This document shows positions 55,091 to 64,000 of a stretch of DNA of 64,000 bases, one piece after another (the stretch's first letter is position 1; every line of letters begins with the position of its first letter). Where the stretch lies: NCBI GenBank assembly GCA_025353765.1, contig JANXOD010000044.1, positions 1 through 64,000 on the forward strand. The letters run 5' to 3'. Source of the DNA: Sphingobacteriales bacterium. Its GTDB lineage: Bacteria > Bacteroidota > Bacteroidia > Sphingobacteriales > Sphingobacteriaceae. A program made the position numbers and the translations under genes. The notes under the pieces are model-generated. The model was not told the DNA's origin. It ran no database searches and worked only from the letters and a program-made list of their open reading frames with translations.

Positions 55091-55122
55091 AAAGCCCTTA
55101 TTCTTAATTGAACAAGGGCTTT
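55091..55122 (-). terminator. Terminator of the dcw cluster after ftsZ
   Basis: A 9-bp stem aaagccctt/aagggcttt (55091-55099, 55114-55122), extendable inward, leads on the minus strand into ttttttataat. It lies 20 bp past the ftsZ stop and closes the division cluster. Confidence 0.85.
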
Positions 55123-55142
55123 ATAATAAGTTTTAACATGCG

Positions 55143-56768
55143 TTAATCTACATTATCATGCAAAAATGAGTTGTTAGGCCTTATTTCAGTAATTCCATCT
55201 TCATTAGATAAAGTAAACCGGGATACTTGTGATTCTGATGAATGTGGAACCTGTTGTAAGGACATTTGCTTACGTTTATAAGCAGGTTCATTCTCCAATT
55301 CCTGTAAACCATTAGTAGTACGTAACTTCATACTCAAATCCTTTAATCTAAGTATGCGTTCTTTTGATTTGCGCAATTGCTCTTCAATAGATTCATCGCT
55401 TCTATTCTCATCCAGATTAACTGCCTGAGGTTCTGGAATTGGTTCAGCTTGTTTAACCTCTTCTACCGGTTTTTCACTATAAAAAGCTTCAGCATCAGCT
55501 AGTTTCATTTCAAATTCAAATGAAGGTTCATCAGTTTTAATCTCTTCTTTCTGACTTTCTTCTGCTAATGAATGGCGGACCAAATCTGAAACTACAGGTT
55601 GGTTTTCTTCTGTTTTAGGTTGGCTTTGAAAATATCCTGCAAACAGGTCAACCTGACTTTCTTCAGCTTTAAGAACTGGTTCTTCTACTGAATATTCTTC
55701 TTTTTTATTTTCTATAAAAGTATTGGTATTAACCGGTTTAACCATTGGAGCTGAATCCGGTGTTAATAAGGAAACTTTACGCACCTGGCTTTTTTCAACC
55801 GCACGTTCTTCCATCGTTTGGAAACCGGTTGCAATAATAGTTACTGATAATTTTTCTCCCAGAGATTCATCGGTACAATTACCCCAAATCAAATCTGCCG
55901 CAAGGCCTGCTTCCTGCTGAATAAAATCGGTAATAATACTCACTTCATCCATAGTAACTTCTTTTGCACCAGAACTTATGTTTAGCAAAATATACCGGGC
56001 ACCTTCTATTTCGTTATCTTTTAACAGCGGAGAAGCCAAAGCACCTTCAACGGCCCGTAAAGCACGGTTTTCTCCTTCGGCAGCATAACTTCCCATGATG
56101 GCAACTCCGCTTTCTTTCATCACGGTACGTACATCTTTAAAATCTACGTTGATATAACCCGGAATAGTGATAATTTCTGCAATTCCCTTAGCAGCGGTTG
56201 TTAATATATCATCTGCCTGAGCAAAAGCTGAACCCAAGGTTAGATTACCAAATATCTCGCGTAAACGATCATTTGAAATAACGAGGTAAGAATCTACATA
56301 TTTTTTAAACTCTTCTAATCCTTCTTCGGCCTGAGTTTTTCTGCGCTTGCCTTCAAAAGAAAAAGGTGTTGTGATGATACCAACTGTTAAAATATCCAAT
56401 TCTTTAGCAGCTTTTGCAATAATTGGGCTTGCTCCGGTACCAGTACCACCGCCCATTCCGGCAGTAATGAAAAGCATTTTTGTATTGCTGCCCAGCATTT
56501 GCTTAATATCTTCTATATTTTCTATAGCCGAATTTTTGCCTACTTCGGGTATTGATCCGGCTCCCATTCCTTCGGTTAAACTTGCACCCAGCTGTACCTT
56601 ATTTGGAATAGGGCTAAGTTCGAGCGCCTGCGCATCGGTATTACAAATTATAAAATCAACACCGGTTATTCCCTGGCGATACATATGGTTAACGGCATTT
56701 CCACCACCCCCACCAACACCAATCACTTTTATGATTGATGATTTTTCTTTTAACATTTCAAACTGCAT
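55143..56768 (-). CDS. ftsZ: Cell division protein FtsZ
   Basis: Tubulin-like GTPase of the division ring, 541 residues. GVGGGGGNAVNHMYRQGI, the tubulin signature AGMGGGTGTGASPIIA (~105), and the T7 loop IPGYINVDFKDVRTVM. After ~residue 325 comes a long Glu/Lys/Pro-rich linker (about 200 residues, longer than in E. coli, usual for the phylum) and a C-terminal end (LSNEDGITEIRPNNSFLHDN) that probably binds FtsA. Last gene of the dcw run. Confidence 0.98.
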   Translation of the reverse strand: MQFEMLKEKSSIIKVIGVGGGGGNAVNHMYRQGITGVDFIICNTDAQALELSPIPNKVQLGASLTEGMGAGSIPEVGKNSAIENIEDIKQMLGSNTKMLFITAGMGGGTGTGASPIIAKAAKELDILTVGIITTPFSFEGKRRKTQAEEGLEEFKKYVDSYLVISNDRLREIFGNLTLGSAFAQADDILTTAAKGIAEIITIPGYINVDFKDVRTVMKESGVAIMGSYAAEGENRALRAVEGALASPLLKDNEIEGARYILLNISSGAKEVTMDEVSIITDFIQQEAGLAADLIWGNCTDESLGEKLSVTIIATGFQTMEERAVEKSQVRKVSLLTPDSAPMVKPVNTNTFIENKKEEYSVEEPVLKAEESQVDLFAGYFQSQPKTEENQPVVSDLVRHSLAEESQKEEIKTDEPSFEFEMKLADAEAFYSEKPVEEVKQAEPIPEPQAVNLDENRSDESIEEQLRKSKERILRLKDLSMKLRTTNGLQELENEPAYKRKQMSLQQVPHSSESQVSRFTLSNEDGITEIRPNNSFLHDNVD

Positions 56769-56892
56769 ATCCTTAATTATCAGTTGGGTAAATTTTAACT
56801 ATCCTGGAATAGTCTTGTTGTAATAATAGTTATTTTTCCACATGAGTTTTCCACAATTGTTTATATGTTGAAAAATCGTTTTTTGTGGATAA

Positions 56893-58245
56893 TTAATGTA
56901 TATAATCTTCATCCTTAATATCGTCTTTAATAAATTTAGCTCCTGTTTGCAGCAATTTATCAAATAATCCAAAGCTCTTTTTAGCCTTATCAACCAGTAT
57001 TACTTTTTCTGCAACAGCTCCCGAACGTTTAGCTGATTCCTGCAATTGTTCGGCTTTTTGAATCCCTTTAATAAGTAAGCCGATACCGGTTGCAAACATT
57101 GGACTCTTCAAATCATCATAAATATTTTTTGGCAGTACTTCATTTTTTGCCAAATGCTCATTAGGATACCCTATACGACTATCTAGGCCGGTAACATATT
57201 CTACCAATTGAGGTAAATGTTTCAATTGAGAACCACCGCCAGTAATTACAATCCCGGCAATCAGTTTCTTTTCGTAACCGGATGACTTTATTTCATAATA
57301 CACATGTTCAATAATTTCTTCCATGCGTGCCTGAATAACATAAGCCAGATTTTTTACAGATATTTCCTTAGGCTCACGTCCGCGTAAACCCGGAACACAA
57401 ATGATTTCATTATCCTTATTTTCATCGGCCAAAGCAGAGCCAAAACGTGTTTTAAGCAATTCTGCCTGGTTACGCATTACAGAACATCCTTCACGGATAT
57501 CTTCTGTTACACTATTCCCACCAAAAGGAATAACGGCTGTATGGCGTATAATCCCTTCATGAAAAATAGCAAGATCTGTAGTACCACCCCCGATATCAAC
57601 CAGTACTACACCAGCCTCTTTTTCTTCATCACTTAAAACAGATTCTGATGAGGCCAAAGGCTCTAAAATAAGTTCTTGTGTTTCTAGTCCCGCATTTCCA
57701 ACGCATTTCAGTATGTTTTTTACGGCACTCACATGTCCGGAAATGATATGAAAATTAGCTTCCAAACGAACGCCTGCCATCCCGATAGGATCTTTAATTC
57801 CAGGTTCATTATCTACCGTAAATTCCTGCGGAAGCACGTGAATAATTTCTTCGCCAGGAGGCATAACCAGCTTATACATATCCTCTATCAGCTTGTCGAT
57901 ATCTTTACGCTGAATCTCTGTATTTAATTCTTTACGGGTTAGAATGCCACGATGCTGCAAACTTTTTATATGTTGCCCTGCGATACCCACATTCACAATT
58001 TTAACATCTACATTTGATTGTGAACTAGCCTCTTCTACAGCCAGCATGATACCTTGAACTGTTTTTTGAATGTTTGAAACCACACCACGGGTTACACCCG
58101 CAGACTCGGCTTTACCCATGCCTAAAATCTCAATTTTGCCATGTTCGCTACGGCGGCCAACGGTAACGCATATTTTTGTTGTACCGATGTCTAAACCGAC
58201 TACAATTGGTGAGTTTTTTGCTGATGTAGAACTGCTCTTTTCCAT
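56893..58245 (-). CDS. ftsA: Cell division protein FtsA
   Basis: Actin-like ATPase that tethers FtsZ to the membrane, 450 residues. VVGLDIGTTKICVTVGRR (phosphate 1), the 1C domain with QEFTVDNEPGIKDPIGMAG, VVLVDIGGGTTDLAIFHEG (phosphate 2) and AGIVITGGGSQL (adenosine motif). The C-terminal KLLQTGAKFIKDD may be the amphipathic membrane-targeting helix, followed by a short acidic end. 124 bp before ftsZ. Confidence 0.97.
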   Translation of the reverse strand: MEKSSSTSAKNSPIVVGLDIGTTKICVTVGRRSEHGKIEILGMGKAESAGVTRGVVSNIQKTVQGIMLAVEEASSQSNVDVKIVNVGIAGQHIKSLQHRGILTRKELNTEIQRKDIDKLIEDMYKLVMPPGEEIIHVLPQEFTVDNEPGIKDPIGMAGVRLEANFHIISGHVSAVKNILKCVGNAGLETQELILEPLASSESVLSDEEKEAGVVLVDIGGGTTDLAIFHEGIIRHTAVIPFGGNSVTEDIREGCSVMRNQAELLKTRFGSALADENKDNEIICVPGLRGREPKEISVKNLAYVIQARMEEIIEHVYYEIKSSGYEKKLIAGIVITGGGSQLKHLPQLVEYVTGLDSRIGYPNEHLAKNEVLPKNIYDDLKSPMFATGIGLLIKGIQKAEQLQESAKRSGAVAEKVILVDKAKKSFGLFDKLLQTGAKFIKDDIKDEDYIH

Positions 58246-58285
58246 AAATTTTGTATCTATTATAATATTTTAGTGAACTTTATTT

Positions 58286-58792
58286 CTATTGCTTATTGTC
58301 TTTAAACCAACCCGTTAATGTTGATTTATCATTGCTATAGGCTATATCTTGTATTTTCCAAATTTTATTTCTTTGTATTAACATAAAAATTAGGTCATTT
58401 TTCTCATCGTAATTCTCAAAAGTTACATGAAGGGTTGCTCTTTGACTTTTTATTTTAGCTGTACCAATGTTAAAATTTTTAATTTTAACATCCTGTGAAT
58501 TATAAAGCGGATCGCCATCAATTACTCCTATGTCGCCTTGGGGCATTTCATTTGCATCCTTCCAGATCATATCTGCTGTTCTTTTATCAAAATATTTATC
58601 TAATAATGCCCTGTTCTTTGTTTGGAAAAAGGGGCTTTTATTTGCCTTATGCTTTTTATATAGATCAACTATTAATGATCTGGGAGAAAGGTTTGGATTT
58701 TTTGCAGGTTTCTTTATAAGATTACTGTCTAAATTTCTTCCTAAAGCAACAGTTGTGAGAAATACGACAATGATTAGTGTAAGTAATTTCAT
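58286..58792 (-). CDS. Exported small protein inserted between ftsQ and ftsA
   Basis: The product has 168 residues from ATG 58792, where a signal peptide begins (MKLLTLIIVVFLTTVALG); the frame extends to 58849 but would overlap ftsQ. The mature part (SLIVDLYKKHKANKSPFFQT, LDKYFDKRTADMIWKDANEM, WKIQDIAYSNDKSTLTGWF) resembles DUF3828-type periplasmic NTF2-like proteins. It lies 13 bp after ftsQ and 41 bp before ftsA, inside the division cluster. Role unknown; a cell-wall or divisome link is only inferred from position. Confidence 0.72.
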   Translation of the reverse strand: MKLLTLIIVVFLTTVALGRNLDSNLIKKPAKNPNLSPRSLIVDLYKKHKANKSPFFQTKNRALLDKYFDKRTADMIWKDANEMPQGDIGVIDGDPLYNSQDVKIKNFNIGTAKIKSQRATLHVTFENYDEKNDLIFMLIQRNKIWKIQDIAYSNDKSTLTGWFKDNKQ

Positions 58793-58805
58793 TATATAAG
58801 TAATT

Positions 58806-59693
58806 TTATCTGATACTATCTTTTTCATGATTGTTTTCTTTGTTCCCAATAAGTTTTAAATCTGGTTTAGTATTAAGTGTATCTATTTTATTGGGTATTA
58901 TGCTTTTTACATGTATTGTATCCATTTTTTCGCAAACAATTTGGTTAGCATATTTAATATTGATGGTTTTATAGGTATCCCAACCTACTTTGGGTAATGC
59001 TTTTTTATAAAATACCCGTAAGTTTCTAAACTTTGTTTGCAGGGAGTCTGCATCACCTAAAATAATTTTTTGATTTCCTACACGAGGTACGAGTTCTATC
59101 TCACTTTTATTATTTACATATAATTGCTCAATCTGGTCATTCCAAAGTGTATCCTTTTTAATGAATACAGCTATGTTGAACAGATCTTTTGCCAGTTTGC
59201 TTTTTAAGGTATCTATCTTATTGCTGAAGTTCTCAGGAATAAAGCCATTAGCCACTAAAACATTAGCTGTGAAATTACTTGACATGGGAATTTTTAACCC
59301 ATGCTGATCTATATAAAAATCCTGGTTATTCATATTCAAAACCCTTAAAACCGGTTCACGTTGTTTAATCTCAACATGTATTATACCATCCATATCAGCA
59401 AATACTTTTGCATATTCAATAAACGGATTTGCCTGCAAAGCTTTTTCTAGCTGGTGGATATTAATCTTATTCAAATCCCGGCCAACTAATGGTTCATTAT
59501 TGGCGAGTAATATGCGATCTACTTCGGCACGTTCTATAAAATTTCCACTACCCGGTATTAGCACTTTTACATCTTTGCATTGTAAATCATTCTTTTTAAC
59601 CTTTATAAAACTCATAAGCAATCCCAATCCGGCCAGACAAATTGCCCAGGTGAATGTGTATAGTATCGCTTTCCAGTTTATGTTTTTAAGCAT
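58806..59693 (-). CDS. ftsQ: Cell division protein FtsQ
   Basis: The product has 295 residues: short cytoplasmic N-terminus, one membrane helix (ILYTFTWAICLAGLGLLMSF), POTRA domain (CKDVKVLIPGSGNFIERAEV, LEKALQANPFIEYAKVFADM) and a beta domain. Sequence conservation is low as usual for FtsQ; the topology and place between murC and ftsA support it. Overlaps murC by 8 bp. Confidence 0.88.
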   Translation of the reverse strand: MLKNINWKAILYTFTWAICLAGLGLLMSFIKVKKNDLQCKDVKVLIPGSGNFIERAEVDRILLANNEPLVGRDLNKINIHQLEKALQANPFIEYAKVFADMDGIIHVEIKQREPVLRVLNMNNQDFYIDQHGLKIPMSSNFTANVLVANGFIPENFSNKIDTLKSKLAKDLFNIAVFIKKDTLWNDQIEQLYVNNKSEIELVPRVGNQKIILGDADSLQTKFRNLRVFYKKALPKVGWDTYKTINIKYANQIVCEKMDTIHVKSIIPNKIDTLNTKPDLKLIGNKENNHEKDSIR

Positions 59694-61041
59694 GTTGCAA
59701 AATGTTTTTTAAAGGTGTAACCAACGTATCAATATCACCTGCGCCAACCGTTAAGAGTAATTCTGGTTTTTCTCTCCTTACATATTCTATAGCTTCCAGT
59801 TTTCCGCATAATTGCTGATGAGTTCCGCTTATTTTATTTAAGATCATTTGCGATGTTACACCATCAATGGGTAATTCTCTTGCCGGATAAATATCAAGCA
59901 GGATCAGTTCATCTGCCATAGTCAGTACTTCGGCAAAGCCATCTGCAAAATCACGGGTACGACTGTATAAATGCGGCTGAAAAATAGTAGTCAGTTTCTT
60001 ATCAGGATATAAACTCTTAACTGCCTGAATACAGGCTCTTAATTCTTCGGGATGGTGAGCATAATCATCTATATAAATATGATTCTCGCTTTTTACAATA
60101 TATTCGAAACGGCGCTTAACTCCTTTGAAACTTGCTAAAGCCTGTTTAATTTTATCTGCCGGGATTTCTAAAAGCAAAGCAACTTTAATTGCTGCGATGG
60201 CATTTTCAATATTATGTAATCCCGGAAGACCAAACTGAATATTTTCTATAATTTTTGTTTCGCTTTTAAAATCAAAAAAGAAACTATCCTCTTTAATATG
60301 AATATTTACTGCCTGAATATCGGCCACTTCATTTGCGGCATAGGTATAACCCTCATTTAATGCTAAACCTTTACGATAAATAAGTTTTCCGCCATGTTTT
60401 AGTTGGGATGCAAAAAGCTGAAAAGACTCCGTCAAATGTTCTTTATCACCATAAATATCCAGGTGGTCGGCATCCATAGAAGTGATGATTGATATATCCG
60501 GATGAAGGGTTAAAAAAGAACGATCATATTCATCGGCTTCAACAACTACTGTATTATTATTGCCAAAAAGAATATTCGAATTATAATTGGTTGCAATGCC
60601 TCCAAGAAATGCAGAACAATCATAACCGCTATCTTTTAATATATGTGCTATAATACTAGATGTGGTGGTTTTACCATGTGTACCTGCAACGGCAATAGTA
60701 AACATGCTTTTGCTGATAATACCCAACACTTCTGAACGCTTTTTAACTACAAACGAATTGGATATGAAATGGTTAAGGATCTTTGAATTCTTAGGAATAG
60801 CTGGAGTATAAATGATCAATGTCCCAAGGCTCTTTTCTTGGAAATTAAACGGAATATTATCTTCATTATCATAAAAAACAACAGGGATTCCTTCATTCAT
60901 CAAAGAATCTGTGAGAGCGGTTGGTGTTTTATCGTACCCACAAACTACACAACCGCGTTTTTTGAAATAACGGGCAAGTCCACTCATCCCGATACCACCG
61001 ATGCCGATTAAGTATACTCTATGTATGTTTTCTAATTCCAT
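59686..61041 (-). CDS. murC: UDP-N-acetylmuramate--L-alanine ligase
   Basis: The product has 451 residues. Rossmann-like start (VYLIGIGGIGMSGLARYF), ATP loop VAGTHGKTTTSSI, central domain Asp/Glu motifs (VVEADEYDRSFL), FIFDDYAHHP-type site as YIDDYAHHPEELRA, and C-terminal ligase domain. It adds the first amino acid of the peptidoglycan stem. Position in the cluster is standard. Confidence 0.97.
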   Translation of the reverse strand: MELENIHRVYLIGIGGIGMSGLARYFKKRGCVVCGYDKTPTALTDSLMNEGIPVVFYDNEDNIPFNFQEKSLGTLIIYTPAIPKNSKILNHFISNSFVVKKRSEVLGIISKSMFTIAVAGTHGKTTTSSIIAHILKDSGYDCSAFLGGIATNYNSNILFGNNNTVVVEADEYDRSFLTLHPDISIITSMDADHLDIYGDKEHLTESFQLFASQLKHGGKLIYRKGLALNEGYTYAANEVADIQAVNIHIKEDSFFFDFKSETKIIENIQFGLPGLHNIENAIAAIKVALLLEIPADKIKQALASFKGVKRRFEYIVKSENHIYIDDYAHHPEELRACIQAVKSLYPDKKLTTIFQPHLYSRTRDFADGFAEVLTMADELILLDIYPARELPIDGVTSQMILNKISGTHQQLCGKLEAIEYVRREKPELLLTVGAGDIDTLVTPLKNILQHA

Positions 61042-61060
61042 ATTAACCTCAATTAGCCTT

Positions 61061-62164
61061 TTAATTTGCTATTCTTAACACTTCATTTGCAATAATTTCA
61101 TCCGCATTTGGCAAAGCCATTTTGCTGATATTATTACTCAGTTCATTGCACTTATTTGGATCGTTCAATAATTCGAGAACTTTATCAACCAGTTCTTGTT
61201 CTGCTACTTTATCGTCCACCAGTAATGCAGCTTTATTTTCAACCAATGCCATTGCATTTTTAGTCTGATGATCTTCTGCCACATTGGGAGATGGAACAAG
61301 GATAACCGGTTTTTTTATGACACATAATTCGGCTATTGTTCCGGCTCCTGCACGTGAAATGATGATATCGGCAACGGCATAAGCTAGATCCATTTGCTGC
61401 AAAAATTCAAGTACTTTAATGTTATCATTTTGTTTATTTGCCAGGTGTTCTGCAATAGATTTGTAGTAAAACTTACCTGTTTGCCAAATCAACTGTACAT
61501 CTGCCGCAATAATTTTTTCTAAGCCGGCCATTATGCTTTTATTTAAAGTGCCAGCTCCAAGACTTCCACCTGTCACTAAAATTGTTTTTTTATCTGCTGA
61601 AAGATTAAAGAATTCCATAGCTGACAAATGCTTACCTTCAATATCTACTGCATCTTTACGAATTGGATTACCAGTAAGCCTGATTTTTTGTGCAGGGAAA
61701 AACTTATCCATTCCATTAAAAGCAACACATATTTGTTCTGCATTTTTGCCCAACCATTTATTAGTCATTCCAGCATACGAGTTTTGTTCCTGAATGAGGT
61801 AAGGAACATTCATTCGGCTTGCGGCATATAATAATGGACCAGAAGCATACCCGCCTACACCAACAGCTACATCAGGCTTAAAGGTTTTTATAATTGACCT
61901 CGCTTTTAAAACACTTTTGAACATTTTATATGGCAATAACAGGTTCTTAAATAAAGATTTGCGCTGAAACCCCTGAATATCCAAACCAATGATTTGATAT
62001 CCGGCTGCCGGAATTTTTTCCATTTCCATCCGCCCCTTAGCACCTACAAATAATATTTCAGTAGCGGGTTCAATTCGCTTCAACGCATTAGCAATAGCAA
62101 TAGCAGGGAAGATATGTCCTCCTGTTCCGCCACCACTAATTATTACTCTTTTTGCGCCAGTCAT
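61061..62164 (-). CDS. murG: UDP-GlcNAc--undecaprenyl-PP-MurNAc-pentapeptide GlcNAc transferase
   Basis: The product has 367 residues in two Rossmann domains (GT-B). RVIISGGGTGGHIFPAIAIA, VGVGGYASGPLLYAA, ILVTGGSLGAGTLNK and IISRAGAGTIAELCVIKKP with VPSPNVAEDHQTKNA. It makes lipid II at the inner face of the membrane. Only 3 bp separate it from ftsW upstream. Confidence 0.97.
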   Translation of the reverse strand: MTGAKRVIISGGGTGGHIFPAIAIANALKRIEPATEILFVGAKGRMEMEKIPAAGYQIIGLDIQGFQRKSLFKNLLLPYKMFKSVLKARSIIKTFKPDVAVGVGGYASGPLLYAASRMNVPYLIQEQNSYAGMTNKWLGKNAEQICVAFNGMDKFFPAQKIRLTGNPIRKDAVDIEGKHLSAMEFFNLSADKKTILVTGGSLGAGTLNKSIMAGLEKIIAADVQLIWQTGKFYYKSIAEHLANKQNDNIKVLEFLQQMDLAYAVADIIISRAGAGTIAELCVIKKPVILVPSPNVAEDHQTKNAMALVENKAALLVDDKVAEQELVDKVLELLNDPNKCNELSNNISKMALPNADEIIANEVLRIAN

Positions 62165-62167
62165 TTT

Positions 62168-63340
62168 TTATGCCATTGCAGGAATTTCACCTACAATTAC
62201 TTTTTCTTTATTCTTATCTGATATTTCTTTTTTCTCATCAATATCTCTGCTTACACTCAATATAATTCCAAATGCAACACTTGTAAACAAAATTGATGTT
62301 CCGCCCATACTTACCAAAGGCAAAGGAACTCCTGTAACAGGGCCTAAACCAACTGCTACGGCCATATTTGCAAATGCCTGAATAGTTAAACTAAAGCTCA
62401 AACCTGCTGCAAGTAAAGCTCCAAATGCTTTAGGGCTTTGCGTTACGATTAATATACATCGGTAAAGAAATATGAGGTATAGAATGATGAGTAAAACCCC
62501 TCCAATTAAACCATATTCTTCAATAATTAATGCATACACAAAATCTGAATAAGGATGTGGAAGAAAATTTCGTTGTACACTATTACCCGGACCTTTTCCA
62601 AATATGCCGCCTGTTGCTATTGCGATTTTAGATTGATTTGACTGGAACGACTTATCCGGATTTACCTTTTCGGGATGCATAAAGGCTTCGATACGGGAAA
62701 CGTATGTTTTTCGACGTGGGCCAAGCAAAACAACTCCTGTAAGCAATATTAATCCCGCAAGGCAAACAATAGCGATTTGTTTAATACTGATACGGCCCAT
62801 GATAAGCAATAAAATACTTACACCAAAAAGCATTAAAGCCGTGGAAAGATTAGCCAGTGCTATTAATATAAAAACGGCACAAACTGAGCCCATTATTGGT
62901 AAAAAAGCTTTTTTTACATCTTTAATATTTTCCTGTTTTTTAGTTAACGTACGAGCCAGAAATGTAATTAAGGCCAGTTTAGCTAAATCGGATGTTTGAA
63001 AAGTTTGGTTAATTATAGGAATAGTAACCCAGCGACTTGCATCATTCACATTAGCTCCAAAAATTAGTGTGTATAACAATAAGGGAATCGTAATAACCAT
63101 TAATATTTTTGAAATACCGGCATAATAACGGTAATCCAATAAATGGGAAAAATACATGAGTGCTAAACCGCCAATAATCATCACTAAATGCTTGATTAAG
63201 TATTGCTCGCTGCCCACTCCTTTCTTATATGCAAGCGTTCCGGTTGCACTGTATACAGCCAATAATGACCATACAGATAGTAAGATCACAATGAGCCAGA
63301 TCCAGCGGTCTCCTTTTGTTTTGTTAATTATTCTTTGCAT
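62168..63340 (-). CDS. ftsW: Peptidoglycan glycosyltransferase FtsW (SEDS family)
   Basis: The product has 390 residues with about ten membrane helices. SEDS marks: QTFQTSDLAKLALITFLA, the extracellular loop SNQSKIAIATGGIFGKGPGN, PHPYSDFVYALIIEEYGLIG and GLGPVTGVPLPLVSMGGTS. It polymerises septal peptidoglycan with a class B PBP. Between murD and murG in the cluster, so FtsW rather than RodA. Confidence 0.95.
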   Translation of the reverse strand: MQRIINKTKGDRWIWLIVILLSVWSLLAVYSATGTLAYKKGVGSEQYLIKHLVMIIGGLALMYFSHLLDYRYYAGISKILMVITIPLLLYTLIFGANVNDASRWVTIPIINQTFQTSDLAKLALITFLARTLTKKQENIKDVKKAFLPIMGSVCAVFILIALANLSTALMLFGVSILLLIMGRISIKQIAIVCLAGLILLTGVVLLGPRRKTYVSRIEAFMHPEKVNPDKSFQSNQSKIAIATGGIFGKGPGNSVQRNFLPHPYSDFVYALIIEEYGLIGGVLLIILYLIFLYRCILIVTQSPKAFGALLAAGLSFSLTIQAFANMAVAVGLGPVTGVPLPLVSMGGTSILFTSVAFGIILSVSRDIDEKKEISDKNKEKVIVGEIPAMA

Positions 63341-63344
63341 TTAT

Positions 63345-64000
63345 TTACAATTCTTTTACAGCTTGTTTAAACTGGTTACCGCGATCTTCGTAGTTTTTAA
63401 ACAGATCAAAACTGGCACAAGCCGGCGATAATAAAACAGTATCTCCTTTTTTTGCCAAATGGTAAGCGATCTCTACAGCTTCACGAGCTGAAAACGTATT
63501 CACTATTATTTCAACGTCGTCTTCAAAAGCTTCATGAATACGTTTATTATCTTTACCCAAACACACAATACTTTTCACTTTATTTTTAACCAGGTCCTTC
63601 AGCATATTGTAATCGTTTCCCTTATCCACACCACCCAGAATAAGAACGACCTCACCCGGCATACTTTCTAATGCGTACCATGTTGAATTCACATTTGTAG
63701 CTTTAGAATCATTAATAAAATCAATTCCGGATATTTTGGCCACATGTTCCAGTCTGTGTTCAATATTGGTAAAGCTTCCCATGCTTTCGCGGATGGATTC
63801 ATTTCGTAATTCCAGCACTTTGGCAATGATGCCTGATGCCATGGAATTATAAATATTATGCTTGCCCTGTAAAGCTAATTCGGTAATTGACATGCTGAAT
63901 GGTTTTTGATTGGTTTGGTGTATATCTATGATGATGTTATTATTTTCTAAATGGGCGCCTTTTTCCACTAATTTTTGAATAGAGAATGGATAAGCTTTCG
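63345..64000 (-). CDS. murD: UDP-N-acetylmuramoylalanine--D-glutamate ligase, C-terminal part
   Basis: Partial: the reading frame runs to the window edge without a stop or a needed start (the GTG near 63968 is internal), leaving ~218 residues. ALQGKHNIYNSMASGIIAKV, IEHRLEHVAKISGIDFINDS KAT and VVLILGGVDKGNDYN match the end of the central and the C-terminal ligase domains of MurD; SPACASFDLFKNYEDRGN is its characteristic C-terminal site. It adds D-Glu to the stem peptide. Confidence 0.95.
   Translation of the reverse strand, partial: KAYPFSIQKLVEKGAHLENNNIIIDIHQTNQKPFSMSITELALQGKHNIYNSMASGIIAKVLELRNESIRESMGSFTNIEHRLEHVAKISGIDFINDSKATNVNSTWYALESMPGEVVLILGGVDKGNDYNMLKDLVKNKVKSIVCLGKDNKRIHEAFEDDVEIIVNTFSAREAVEIAYHLAKKGDTVLLSPACASFDLFKNYEDRGNQFKQAVKEL

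Noticed and set aside
63345-63968. Complete 207-residue MurD-like protein starting at GTG 63968
   Set aside because: The frame continues upstream to the window edge with MurD-like sequence, so this is the end of a longer gene.

Overview
The window looks like chromosome of a low-GC member of the Bacteroidota, most likely Sphingobacteriales/Sphingobacteriaceae-like (family level is inference). Direct signs are PorP/SprF- and PorV-type outer membrane proteins of the type IX secretion world, two TonB-dependent receptors with STN and carboxypeptidase-like N-terminal domains paired with DUF4249 lipoproteins under a FecI/FecR-type sigma/anti-sigma pair, a TamB gene followed by a lipoprotein Omp85 (TamL type), lipoboxes of the SxxSC-K-K style, and a promoter of the Bacteroidota form TTTG-N19-TAnnTTTG in front of the thioredoxin gene. 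The first ~62 bases are foreign: they are GC-rich and encode a piece of a YchJ/SEC-C type protein, so the left end is probably a chimeric join.

Layout. 1-5 kb: a repeat-rich tail-fibre-like surface protein, a secreted arabinofuranosidase-like/FN3-like protein and a PorP/SprF protein. 5-9 kb: an M20 peptidase, three tandem small secreted peptides/lipoproteins in a 204-bp register, and divergently a TPR sensor with a histidine-kinase dimerisation domain but no ATPase domain. 9-18 kb: a UvrD/PcrA helicase and overlapping orphan, an IPT/TIG lipoprotein, thioredoxin, two beta-barrel proteins and dnaE. 18.5-29 kb: a truncated and a full DUF2807 lipoprotein, two TonB receptor + DUF4249 pairs, FecR, a 35-codon small ORF, and an ECF sigma factor. 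29-41.7 kb: tamB-tamL, a secreted HExxH metalloprotease, an ICMT-like methyltransferase, a decayed tamL fragment, a slipin, a Mpo1-like protein and a HAD hydrolase. 41.8-50 kb: rny, a probable 6S RNA, zapA, a coiled-coil gene, pheT, radC, rpsT, acpH-like and a PorV-like gene. 50-55 kb: ligA-dapA, a histone H1-like protein, and an alpha-oxoamine synthase (SPT/CFAT-like). 55-64 kb: the division/cell wall (dcw) cluster on the minus strand, murD-ftsW-murG-murC-ftsQ-(small exported protein)-ftsA-ftsZ.

Most genes are housekeeping or envelope biogenesis. The pattern that annotation does not explain is in the spaces between genes. Three intergenic regions (4771-4958, 39230-39480, 49922-50134) carry long arrays with a strict ~21-bp period, each with an unrelated unit sequence, and two more (44241-44333, 46761-46897) carry 7-bp-period arrays. 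This shared periodicity without shared sequence is the best candidate here for something undescribed. Second is the cluster of near-identical small lipoproteins, sharing a C-terminal SYD with a third gene, opposite an ATPase-less TPR sensor.
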